Assembly: GCA_004431415.1 (NCBI GenBank)
Contig: QPMI01000621.1
Coordinates: forward strand, 1-64,000
DNA: 64,000 bases
Direction of reading: 5' to 3'
From: Cyanophora paradoxa
Taxonomy: Eukaryota; Glaucocystophyceae; Cyanophorales; Cyanophoraceae
Of the stretch, positions 10,729 to 21,628 are shown piece by piece. The position numbers and the translations under genes were made by a program. Under the pieces are notes generated by a model that saw only the letters and a list, made by a program, of their open reading frames with translations, did no database searches and was not told the DNA's origin. How positions within the stretch are numbered: the first letter of the stretch is position 1; each line of letters begins with the position of its first letter.

Positions 10729-11869
10729 TTCAAAGCTGCGCTTGGACTGTCAGAGAAGTCGTGTGCGACGGCGGCCGCGGGTCAATCTTCCAGGTGTAAT
10801 TATAAGCTTTGAAGGGCGACGGTCTAAAGCTGGTACGGTGCGCCGCGCGGCGGCGGCCATCGGGTGCACGTGCGGCGCGCGGCGCCGGCGCACCGGTACC
10901 TGGGGCCTTGAAGGCCCTTGAAGCGCGCGCGGTAGTACGAGACTAGTAGTACGAGTACTCGAGCTCGCTCCACTGCAGGGCCTAAGCCTAGCCTGCGCGC
11001 CGTGATTACGCAATCGCCGCAAGCGGCCTGCAGCTGCGCATGCAGTCTGCAGCTGGCAGCTGATGCGATGAGCTGATGCGTCCGGCCCGCGCGCGCAATT
11101 CGAAGAACGTTAATCGAGCAGCTTCGAGCTCGAGTCTAGATCTGCGCTGCTGATCATGACTCATGAGTCTGCGCAGCCGCTGAGCCCCGCCGCTCCGCGC
11201 GCGCGGCGCGCGAAAACGTAACTTAACGCCGCCGCCTCCTGGCCGAGGGCCGCCGAGTCGGCGCCGACTCTTCGCGCCGAGCCTCGGACCGGACTCACCG
11301 GAGCCCCGGCCCCGGTCCGAACTTGACTCCGAAGGCCTGCTGCAGCCTGCACTGGCCCTGCAGGCTGCAGCCTGCAGGCTGCAGCTGCGAGCCTGCGACT
11401 CGCTGCGAGGGCCGCCAGTGCCGCCACTGGCCCGCCAGGCGGCGCCAGCCGACTCTGAGCCGACTCAGCCGAGCCGCCGAGGCCCTATCACGTCGACGTC
11501 GAGTCGATATTCTAGATCCTAGGCGGCCAGCCGAACGAATCTTTTTTCTTTTCAACCCGTCAGCTGCAAGTAATCGTGTACCCGGGCTTAAACCGGCCGG
11601 CCCCTAGGCCTGGCTTGTGCCGCTCTAGCGCTAGCGACGTTAGCGACGTTCAACGGTTGACGGCGATCGACGCACGACTCACGATGCGGCAGCTTTCTCT
11701 TCTCCTTTCTGAACCCCCCTCCCGCGTTGATTATCTGTACCCCCAGCTATACCCCCTGCAATTATCTGTACCCCCAGCTGGCGCAGCTCAGCGCAGCTAT
11801 AGCTGCCGCATGCAGCAACTGTAGCAGCTCAGCTCGAGCAATAGCTCGCCAACTGATCATGAAATAGCC
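10729..11869. other. intergenic, CTGCAG-rich
   Basis: No gene is seen. 11330-11400 is a dense cluster of CTGCAG/CTGCAGG palindromes. The 19-mer ATTATCTGTACCCCCAGCT occurs twice, near 11730 and 11760. The region probably includes the start region of the downstream gene. Confidence 0.4.
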
Positions 11870-11977
11870 GTGCGATCGCGAGAGCAACCGGGGCATGACC
11901 CTAGACCTACCTCAGCCTTCAGCAGTCCCGCAGATGCTCCGGGATCTAGCCCTAGCAGATCTGCTGGTCGCACATCG

Positions 11978-14900
11978 ATGTCGGGCATAGGTGTAGCCGG
12001 AGTCGCCGGCCAAATTCGTGGTAGCGTAGACCATGGCGACATGCATATGCATGGGCTTTTGAAAGCCAGCTTTCTGGCGGCGGCCGCGGGCGATCCATGC
12101 ACGGTCGACGTCGTTGGCCAGCCGGAGGCCTTCATCAAAGGCGTCGACGCTGTGGCTCAGGCCGTTCTCGGGGATCTCACGCACTTCAGCTGTGCGTTTG
12201 CTCCCGAGAACGAATCTTACACGAATCTCGGGATCCCTCGCTGACCGAGAGCTTTCCCTTCGCTCCCTTACGTTCAGATGTCGAAGCGTGGGCGCCGGCC
12301 TCGGCGAGGGAGCTCGCGATCGACGGGCAGTGCAGCGGCTCTCTACGTATGCGAATCAAACACGCCCGCGGCCTCCCCCACGTCGGTGAGCTGCTGCGAG
12401 GCTTAATTTGCAGTTGCATTCGATCTTGCAAGCTTGCAAATCCAATTCCACTGACTTGGTGAGCGCGCCGACTCGACCGCAGGCACGAACCCCCTCGCAG
12501 CGCGCTTCAGCAAGGAGGCGAGCTGCGGGGGGCCCGGCTTGCACTCCGAGGATGTCGTGGCGTGGTCCACGAGAGACATGAGATGCGAGTGCGCACGCGT
12601 TCGCCTCCGCCACACTACGGCTATCTTAGATCTTGCAACGCGACTTCTGGCCGCGTTCGGTCCTCTCTAACAGCTTTTGCAGGTGGGTTGTGGATGCAAG
12701 CCTCGTGCCGCGAGAGACGTTTCAGCGTTCCGGGCCGTCGTGCCCCTTTAAAACGCTTTTCGTGGTGGGTAGACCTGCCCTCCCCCCGGGTCCGCTTTGC
12801 TCTTACCCCGCCGATTTCGCGCGAAAGGTCCCGTGTTTCTCGTCCCTCTCTCGGCGACCTTTCCTCGTCTTTCTCTTTTTCTCGGACAAAGCAAGCGAGT
12901 ACGATTCAATTGTCGACGGGGTGAGATGCCTCGAGCCCGTTTCTTGCGCACATGCTGCCCATGACCATCTGATCGTGCACACGGTTCCGAATTCGCCGCA
13001 GTTTGTGAGGGCGAACGTATCCGCGAGCCTTTTCCGACACTGCGGCACGGTGGAGGTCGCCGGCCGCGTTGGGCCCGCTGCAGCTGCAGCCGCAGCGTCT
13101 GGCTGCGCAGCCGCCCATGGCCAGCTGCAGTGCCCCATCAAAATCGACGACTGCGCTCTGGACTTGCTCCGCATCAGGTGCGCGAGAGGGTCGAGCGGCA
13201 CCTCCCGCCTAGACTAACCTAGCCTGGGCCCGGCCCTCGAGCGCAGCCCGGCGAGCCGGTCGGAGTCATCCTCGAGGCTCATCGGGTCCAGAATCGGCGA
13301 CTCCCTGCCCCTCTTTCGCAAGGTCAGCCGCCGTCCTGTTCAACGGCCGCCTAACAAACGGCGAGCTCTAGCCGCCTCGTAGCGTTCCGAGCGAGCCTGC
13401 GCTGGCCATACGCATGTGAAACGTTAACATTCGGCCCATGATCATTCGGCTTTTTTAACGTCCGCCCGCGCCGCAGTTCCCGAGCCTGCGAGCGCGGATG
13501 CTTCAGGGTGCCCAGCTGCAGTCCTTCCCCCGCGGCTACCAGCGTGCGCATCTTTGATTGGGGTCGCTTATCTCGCTTCGATTGTCGCTGACCATGCGGC
13601 ATCCTCGCGACATGTGCAGTGTTGACGATCGGGGAGGTCGTCACACGGGCGCTGGTCGTCGTGACGGGCACCGTGCGCTGCAGCGACGTCGACTGCGGCG
13701 CCGCCTCGGCGGAGGCGTCGACATCGACGGACGGGTGGGAGCTCCGGACGGGAGACAGCCTCGGCGAGCTCTGCCTCCTCTCGCCTCACGCCATCAGGTT
13801 CGCATTCGTCAGACCAATTGCAAGGAAACGCTGCATGGATGGTGATTAACATTCAACGGTTTCGGTTTCGCAGCTCCGTGACGGCTGTATGCACGTCGCC
13901 GCTGCTCTGCATCGAAGTTGAGGCGAGCTACGGGTGTGCATGCGGGCGTGCCGCCGCCGAGGCCGTCGCCGTCGCCGTCGCCGGCCCCAGCGGCAATTGC
14001 AAGCGGCCTCGCAGCGACAGCTGTGCTTCCGGCTTGCCCGCGTCGACGTTCGAGCACAACAGCAGCAGCAGCGGCGGCGGCGGCAGCAGCGGCGACGGCG
14101 GCGCGCCCTTGTCCGGCAGCGAGCTCGATCGCGAGGGCGCCTCTCTCGGCGTTCCCTCGCCGGCAGCGATTTCGAGCCCCTGCCACTCGCGCGCGAACAC
14201 CACGCCCGCCTCGTCCCCGGCCCCCCGCGAGCTCCCGCCCTTCCCGCCCCTGTCCGCGGCGGCGGTGGCAGCAGCCGTGGCCGCAACCAGCCCAAGCTCG
14301 AGCAGCCTTGACGCGGGCGGCCCGCAGCTGCACGTCGTGCCGTCGACGTCATGCGCCTCTGCCGCGTGTGCATCGCCGACACGATCCCCCGCGGCCGTGC
14401 GGCCGGCCACGGCGCAAGAGTTGACGTTCCCCCTGCCCCCCGCGGGCCTCGTCCTGCGTCCCGTCAAGAAGCCTGTTCCGACGAAGCGCAAGCGCGACAC
14501 CATCACGTGCGCCGTTCAATTCCGTGCATAAATATTAATTTTCATGTGGATTCTTGAAAAGTACTTCCCATTTGAGCTTACTTCCTTTTTCCTCCTCCAT
14601 TTCCTCCGCTTAGTCTTCATCTCGTCATCTATGTCTCTCAGTCGGCCCAGATCGCCGCCTTACTTCTTTTCCGGTCGATTAGCCGAGCCGATCGCGAGCC
14701 CACTAGATTGCCGATGTTATGTATCGATATCGTCGTTGACGTTTAATCTGACTCGAGCTCGCGCGGCAGGTACGAGATGATCAAGGCGCACTTCGGCGTG
14801 CCGCTGAGCCGCGCGGCGGAGCGGCTCAACGTCTGCAGCACGACGCTCAAGTCGATCTGCCGCGACCTCGGGATCAGCTCGTGGCCCATGGCCATGGCCA

Positions 14901-16199
14901 GCGCGCCCCGGGGGCATCCGCCCGCGCCAGCGCCGGCGCCAACGCCGCGTCGGGTGCCGCCGCCTCCCCCGGGCCCCGGCGGGGCCCCCCCGGCGTGGCC
15001 GGCCCCGCTGCCGCGCGTGACGTTCCGTCGCTCGCGGTCGCGCCGGAGTCGCGGGCGGACTCTGCCCCCGCCCACGAGGACGCAATCGCCGGCCTACCGC
15101 TGCCGCTCGACTTCCGCCTCCTCAACATGGCCATGGCCATGGGCCACCCCTCCGGGGGATCCGGGACCGGGTCGGCCCTCGGGATCGGCATCGACCTCGA
15201 GCTCTTCGGGATGGACGGCGAGGGCGCCGACGGGGCCGCCCCGTCCGCCATGCCGTTTCCTTTCTAGACCAGGATGCATATGTTGGATCTTGAATGTTGG
15301 ACCCCTGGAACCCGGACCTGCGCATGCAGGTGTACATGTTCGAATTCGCTCCGAGGCTCGTCTAGTTATACTATACAAATGAATCGAAGCTAGATTAACA
15401 CGTTAATTGCATACACCATCACGTGCGCCGACACCATCACGTGCGCCGTTCAATTCCGTGCATAAATATTAATTTTCATGTGGATTCTTGAAAAGTACTT
15501 CCCATTTGAGCTTACTTCCTTTTTCCTCCTCCATTTCCTCCGCTTAGTCTTCATCTCGTCATCTATGTCTCTCAGTCGGCCCAGATCGCCGCCTTACTTC
15601 TTTTCCGGTCGATTAGCCGAGCCGATCGCGAGCCCACTAGATTGCCGATGTTATGTATCGATATCGTCGTTGACGTTTAATCTGACTCGAGCTCGCGCGG
15701 CAGGTACGAGATGATCAAGGCGCACTTCGGCGTGCCGCTGAGCCGCGCGGCGGAGCGGCTCAACGTCTGCAGCACGACGCTCAAGTCGATCTGCCGCGAC
15801 CTCGGGATCAGCTCGTGGCCCCATGGCCATGGCCAGCGCGCCCCGGGGGCATCCGCCCGCGCCAGCGCCGGCGCCAACGCCGCGTCGGGTGCCGCCGCCT
15901 CCCCCGGGCCCGGCGGGCCCCCCGGCGTGGCCGGCCCCGCTGCCGCGCGTGACGTTCCGTCGCTCGCGGTCGCGCCGGAGTCGCGGGCGGACTCTGCCCC
16001 CGCCCACGAGGACGCAATCGCCGGCCTACCGCTGCCGCTCGACTTCCGCCTCCTCAACATGGCCATGGCCATGGGCCACCCCTCCGGGGGATCCGGGACC
16101 GGGTCGGCCCTCGGGATCGGCATCGACCTCGAGCTCTTCGGGATGGACGGCGAGGGCGCCGACGGGGCCGCCCCGTCCGCCATGCCGTTTCCTTTCTAG
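11978..16199 (+). CDS. CNB-fold / RWP-RK fusion, putative cyclic-nucleotide-responsive transcription factor
   Basis: Exons that join in phase: 11978-12191, 12278-12385, 12483-12588, 12683-12768, a short exon near 12889-12919, 13002-13177, 13247-13322, 13477-13543, 13620-13797, 13874-14506, then a terminal exon. Donors are mostly GTGCG; acceptors are CAG. The first ~270 residues are unrecognised. The segment from DSLPLFRKFPSLRARM through FPRGYQLLTIGE, ALVVVTGTVRC and TGDSLGELCLLS to VTAVCTSPLLCIEV follows the beta-roll order of cyclic-nucleotide-binding domains, including the GE of the phosphate-binding cassette, though its usual Arg is missing. A Ser/Ala linker with a basic KKPVPTKRKRD leads into an RWP-RK motif (HFGVPLSRAAERLNVCSTTL, then KSICRDLGISSWP). 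The WP is kept but the final RK is lost. Two near-identical terminal exons exist, 14770-15382 and 15704-16199; only the second keeps frame to the MPFPF end. Likely nuclear. The 5' start is uncertain. Confidence 0.7.
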
Positions 16200-16338
16200 A
16201 CCAGGATGCATATGTTGGATCTTGAATGTTGGACCCCTGGAACCCGGACCTGCGCATGCAGGTGTACATGTTCGAATTCGCTCCGAGGCTCGTCTAGTTA
16301 TACTATACAAATGAATCGAAGCTAGATTAACACGTTAA
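14495..16338 (+). repeat. tandem duplication (~0.91 kb) of the RWP-RK terminal exon with its intron and 3' flank
   Basis: Copy 1 is 14495-15406 and copy 2 is 15429-16338, separated by 22 bases that themselves include an extra 18-bp copy of the junction sequence. Each copy contains the last 12 bases of the upstream exon, the intron, the terminal exon and the 3' flank. I see no substitutions, only homopolymer-length differences: copy 1 has GTGGCCCATGG where copy 2 has GTGGCCCCATGG, and copy 1 has three extra bases in a nearby G/C-run region. Confidence 0.9.
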
Positions 16339-16770
16339 CCTTGTACATGTACCGCAGTATACGTACCATTTTTCGCGCCTTCGTTTCATGAATCTTTTTT
16401 GCAGCGCGCTCAAGCTTCAGTTTTACATTTACATTAACATTGCTGTCGCATTGGTTAGCTCGGAACCGCCGGGGTTGCAGCGTATATATACAGCTTGTAG
16501 CGATATGTAGGCAGTTTTCAACAGCTCTTTATCTACGTGTAATGCTATGGACTCTTCGAGAGACAGCTGCAGCTATAGCTAGGCTCATACTAGGCGAGAA
16601 CACCTAGATCTGGAATCCTGATTTGAGTTCTTGACTCCGTGAATTGAAACCAGTGGGTTTTTCATGAAGCAGACATGCGCATGCGCACTCCTAAAGGGCC
16701 CGGCGGCCGCACGGCCCGGAATCTCGAATTTCAAATTTCGGGCCAGCGCGGAGGGCGCGGCCGCCATCTG
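16339..16770. other. intergenic between convergent genes
   Basis: No exon or RNA gene is seen. It lies between the RWP-RK 3' end and the stop of the minus-strand LRR/coiled-coil gene. Confidence 0.45.
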
Positions 16771-19700
16771 CTAGGGGCCCGCATCGGCGAAGACTGAGGT
16801 CAGCTTGCGCAGGTGCCCGGCCGCCTCCCGCTTCTGCCGCTCCATCGCCTGCCCGGGGTATCGGATTCTCAGATGGGATGGGGGGGGGGTACGTAGTTCT
16901 CGGGGCACGTGCACGCGCCTTGAGGAGGAGCCGCATCTCGTCCTCCAGGGCAGCGGAGCGCGCGGCGGCCTCCTGCGCCTCCTTCTCGAGTGCCGCGATG
17001 CGCTCCCGCGCCGCCGCCAGCTGCGCCCCCGCCGCCTCGCGCGCCCGCTCCGCCTCCGCCGCCGCCGCCGCCCGCTCCGCAAGCGCCGCCCGCAGCTCGG
17101 CCGCCTCGCGCCCCGCCGCCTCCGCCGCCCGCCGCTCCCGTTCCTCCACCAGCGCCTTCACCTGAGACACCTGCGCGCCGTCCGCTCGGGCCGGGCGAAG
17201 CGGCGGCCCCGCCTGAGCTCAGATCTCTCCCCCACCTCGTCCGTGACGTAGCGTAGCCTGCGGTCCTTCTCCTTCGCCGCCCGCCGCGCCTCCTCCGCGT
17301 CGCCCGCCGCCGCCTGCCGCCAGGGCTCAGAGAAGGGCGGGGCGCGGCAGGGAGCGGGGTACGGCGCGCTCGCCTGGGCGGCCGCGCGGGCCTCGTCGAG
17401 CGCGGATTCCATGTGCCGCATGATCTCCTCCTGCATCGACACCTGCCCGGCCCTCTTTTTAGCTAGGGCAGGGGCGGCGGGAAGGCAGGGCGGGCCTGGC
17501 TGCGGAGGGCGGCGGCGGCCTTGCGCTCCTGCTCGATCTCCTCCCGCAGGAGCTCCGCCTCCTCGCGGGGCGCCGCCCCCGCCGCCTCCGCCTCCTCCTC
17601 GAGCCGCGCCACCGCCGCCCGCAGCCGCGCGATCGTGTCCTCCTTGTCATCCACCACCGCCTGCTTCAGCGCCGCCGCCTGCCCCCCACCGCAGCGCTTC
17701 GGACCGCGGAGGGTACGGCAGCGTTTCCGGGGGGTACAGCCGCACCTCGCTCGCCTTCTTGGCGGCCTGCTCGGCCTCCCGCAGGCGCGCCTCGAGGGCC
17801 CGTACCCCGGCCGCCTCCTCCTCCAGCGCCCGGATCTGGCCGAGGGGTCGGCGAGGGGGTACGAGAAAGCGGCGGAGGGGAGCGGAGGGGAGCGGTACGC
17901 CGACCCGCTGGTCGCGCGCGGCGAGCTCGGACACGGCGCGCTCGGCCTCGCGCGCGTGCCGGCGCGCCTCGGCCGCCTCCCGCTCACGCATACCCTCCAC
18001 CTCCCGCAGCTGCGCATATCCCTTTGGATCGGCAAGGGCGGGGGGGGGGGACGTTGGAGGGGGGTACCGCACCGCGGAGATGGCCTCCTGCTTCTGCGCG
18101 GTGAGCTCCAGCAGCCGCTGCTTCTGGTCCCTCGCCAGCTCCGTGAGCTGCGTACCCCCCGTGAGTCACGCGGGGAAACAGGGAGGGGTACGCGAATCGC
18201 GGACCTCGGCGGCGACGGCGGAGGCGCGGACCTCCTTCTGTACCGAGGCCTTGAGGGCCCGCTTCAGCTCCTCCCCGTTCCTGGGGGTACGAGGTTGCTC
18301 CTCAGGCGCGGGAGGGGTACGGCTCTCTGCGGGCGCGGGGGGTACGGCGCGGCGGCGCACGCGACGGCCTCCTCGAGGGCGGCGGTGGTGTCCTTCAGGC
18401 GGCGGCGGAGGTCCCGCGTGCCGGCCTCTGCGGCGGCGGCGGCGGCGGCGCGCTCCTCGCTGGCCGCCTGCCGCGCCCTCTCGAGCGCCTCGGCGTGCGC
18501 CGCCGTCACCCGCTGCAGCTCCGCCCCGTGCATCTGGGGCCGAGCGTCGGGGCCCGGGCAAAGCACAACTCCTCGCACTGAATGATTCGAGGCGCACCTC
18601 GCTGCGCAGCGCAGCGGCCTCCTGGTGCCTCCGCGCCTCGGCGCGCGCCGCCTCGGCCTCCTTGCGCGCCGCCGCCGCCTCCGCCTCGGCCGCCGCCAGC
18701 CGCACGCGCTGCTCCTCCCGCGCCTGCAGCGCCTCGGCCCGGGCCCGCGCCGCCGCCTCCTCCGCGCGCTCCGCCGCCTGCTGCGCCGCCGCCAGCCGCT
18801 CACGCGCCGCCTCCGCCTCCCGCTTCGCCCGCTCGCCCACCACCTGCAGCGACCCGCACTCCGCCGCCGCCGCCTGAGAGGCGGGGGGCGTGAAACCGGA
18901 GAAGGAGGAGTGGGGCGAGGGGGCGCGCGACGCACCTCCAGGGCCCGCTCGAGGTCGGCCCGCTCGCACGCGGCGGCGGCGGCCGCCCGCTCCGCGCGCT
19001 CCCGGGCCGCCCTGTGCGCCGCCGCCTCCGCCTCCGCCCTCTGCGAAGCCATAGCTGCTCAGAGCAGCAGCAGCGGTGCACAGGAGGAGCTAAGGGACCT
19101 CGCGGGCGGTCCGGTGGTTCCCGGCCTCGACCTGCGCCCGCTCCAGGGCCAGCATCGCCTCGTCCCGCTCGCCCCGCGCCCGCTCCGCCGCCGCCGCCCC
19201 CTGCTCCGCCCGCCGCTCCGCGCCGGCCGCCGCCTCCCGCGCTGCCGCCGACTCCTCCCGGAGCCGTGCCGCCTCGTCCCGCAGCGCCCTCAGCTCCCGC
19301 TCCAGGTCGGGGGCACCGCGACCGCCTCCTCCCGCGCCTCCTCCGGGGCCGCCGCCGCCGCCGCCGCCGCCTCTTCCGCCGCGATGTGCGGCGGCGCGGC
19401 GGGCGCGGCCGCCGGGGCCGCCGCCGGGGCCGCCGCCGGCCTTCGCGAGGGCGAGGAGGCGGCGGCGACGGGCCGGCCGTTCCGGAACGCCGACGGCTCC
19501 GCCAGCCGCAGCGCCCACATGACCTCCTCCGTGCTCTCCGAAACCTGCGGAGCGCCTCAGGCGGAGCGCGGGCGCCGGCCGGGCCGCGCGCCCCCGCGCC
19601 GCACCGCCTCGGCTCCCGGCCTCCGCCGCGCCTGCGCCGGCTCCTCCGCCGCTGCGGGTGCCGCCCGCGCCCGTCCCTCCGGGTGGCCTCCTCGCCGCAC

Positions 19701-21467
19701 GCCCTCCGGCGCCGTCGCATAGCCGCCGGGGTCGCTCCGCCGCCGCCGGCCCCGGGCCTCCTCCTGCCGGAGCGCCCGGTCGTAGTCCCGCCTGGCGGCC
19801 CGCTCGGCGCCGCCCTCGCTGCCGCCCTCGCTCCAGGCCCCGGGGCCCTCCTCCGTCCCTCGCTGCCCCAGGACCCGCCCTCGCCCCCGCTGCTCGAGCG
19901 CGATCGGCTCCGCCGCGACCGCCGCCGCGACCGCCGCCGGCGCGGCCGGCCCGCCCGCCTACGCCGCGCCGCCTCCGCGGCGGGGGCGCCGTCGCCGCCC
20001 ACCGGTCGCTGTTCTCGACGCTCGCGCTCGTCTCGCTCGGCCTGCCGTCCGGCCCGCTCAGCTCGGGCCGCGCGCGGCCGGCCCGCACGGGCGGCGAGGG
20101 GCGGGCGCTACGCACAGGGCCATGGCAACCTTGGTCTCGAGCCGGTTCAGCCTCAGCTCGTGGTCCGCAGAAGTGAGCATGTCCAGGCCACGCAGCCGCC
20201 CCTCCGGCGCCGCCGGCGCCGCCGCCCTCGCCGGCGGCCTCGAGGGGTACTCGTACGGAAGGACGGGGTACGGCGGGTACGCGTAGGGGAGGGGATACGG
20301 GTACGGGGCGGGGGCCGGGGCAGGAGGGGGAGGGGCAGCGGGCGCAGGCGGAGTGGCCCGCCGGTAGTAGTACGTGTTAAGGGCGGCGTCGATGCGAGGA
20401 GTGGGGACGGGGGGCTGGGGCGCCGGCGCCGGCGGCGCCGGGGCGGTGGGAGGCGGGGTGGGGAGCGGCGCCACCGGCGGGGCCGTAGGCGGGGGCGTGG
20501 GAACGGCCGTGGTGGGCAGGGGCGCGGCGAGGCGCGGGCGCGGGTCGTCGCCGGTGGCCGTGAAGGGACGGGGGGCGTCAACGTCGAGCCGGCGCCTCGC
20601 CGCCGCGTGCGGCGGGGTCGTCAGCACGGGGACCGGCGCCGCCGCTGGCGCCGTGGCGGGCCCTGCCTCCCCGTAAGAACAGCGAGCGGAGCGCCCGCGA
20701 GGCGCGCGCGCGCGCACGGATCTGGACGCCGTCCAGCAGCTCCAGGCGGGGCGCCGCGGCGGAGGCGGCCGCCGCGTAGCCAGGAAGGCGGCAGACCGGG
20801 TTGTCCTTGCCCTGCGCCTGCAGCACGAGCTCGCGGAGGTACTGCGGACGCGTCAGCGGCCGCCGCGCGGGCGGGCGAAGCGGAGGGGAGCGGACCGGGA
20901 GGCCGCGGAGCGGCTCCAGCTCCTGGAGGGAGTCGACGAGGTTGCCGCGCGCGTCCAGGTGCGCGAGGCGGTACCTGCCGCGCCGTCAGAGGCGCGGAGC
21001 GGAGGCGCGGCGCCCGGCCGCCGGCGCACAGCGGGCCGTGGAGCTCCGCGAGCCCGCGCAGGCTGGACACGAAGTTGTAGCTAAGGACGAGGCGCTCCAG
21101 CGACACGAGCGCGGAGAGCCCCTCGATCTCCCGGATCTGCCGCGCCTCAGCTCGCGGCTCCGCGGCGGACGAAGCCGGAGCGAACCCGGTTGCTGGAGAG
21201 GTTCAGGACGCGGAGGGAGCCGAGCGAATCGAGGCCATCGATGCGCTCGATGTCGTTCGACGAGAGGTTGAGCTCCACGAGGCGCGTGCAGGCCTCCAGG
21301 CACTCGATGCGGGCGATGCGGTTGGAGTGCAGGTTGAGCGTCAGCAGCGACGTCATCCTCCACAGGTCGGGGATCTCCCGCATCGACGCGATTCCCGCGC
21401 CCAGAAGCTGCAGGCCCTCCGCCTGCTCGGGCGCGGCCGGCCCGCCTGCCGAATCCGAGTTCAGCAT
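16771..21467 (-). CDS. SDS22-like LRR plus long coiled-coil protein (LRRCC1/VFL1-like architecture)
   Basis: The ATG at 21467 opens exon 1 (to 21186). It and exon 2 from 21136 encode LRRs (MTSLLTLNLHSNRIARIECL, LVELNLSSNDIERIDGL, LRVLNLSSNRIREIEGL, LERLVLSYNFVSSLRGL, LAHLDARGNLVDSL) closed by an LRR cap (NPVCRLPGY ... LELLDG). A Pro/Tyr-rich linker follows, with a short helix ADHELRLNRLETKVAMAL. From about 19.9 kb down to 16.8 kb many exons encode almost pure Ala/Glu/Arg coiled coil, for example LERELRALRDEAARLREE, ERAKREAEAARERLAAA, MERQKREAAGHLRKLTSVF and stop. N-terminal LRRs plus C-terminal coiled coil is the layout of LRRCC1/VFL1 basal-body proteins, which would suit a flagellate, but coiled-coil bias makes orthology uncertain. 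Introns start GTGCG and carry GTACCCC; one donor near 16.92 kb appears to be GC. The splice pattern near 19.3 kb is unresolved. Confidence 0.65.
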
Positions 21468-21628
21468 CGCAACAGCATCGCAGGGACAGAGCGCTGCGGC
21501 TCACCGTCGCCGGGCGCGGCCGCCTGCGACCACATCGAAATGGCGGCAAATCGAAAGCCGACCCCGGCGGGATCGACCCAGAGAGTTTAAAGAACTTTCG
21601 CCGCAGCGGTTAGGCTGCTAAGGCTGCG
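21468..21628. promoter_or_regulatory. short bidirectional promoter region
   Basis: 161 bases separate the start codons of the divergent LRR/coiled-coil (-) and RING (+) genes, so both promoters must lie here or overlap the genes. No TATA-like box stands out. Confidence 0.4.

Noticed and set aside
11161-11600. Small open frames on both strands around the CTGCAG cluster
   Set aside because: They are repetitive Ala/Gln/Leu strings from the CTGCAG words, with no splice context or motif.
19014-21080. 688-codon plus-strand frame, almost all Arg/Gly/Pro/Ala
   Set aside because: It is antisense to the LRR/coiled-coil gene, whose exons have consistent splice sites and recognisable LRRs.
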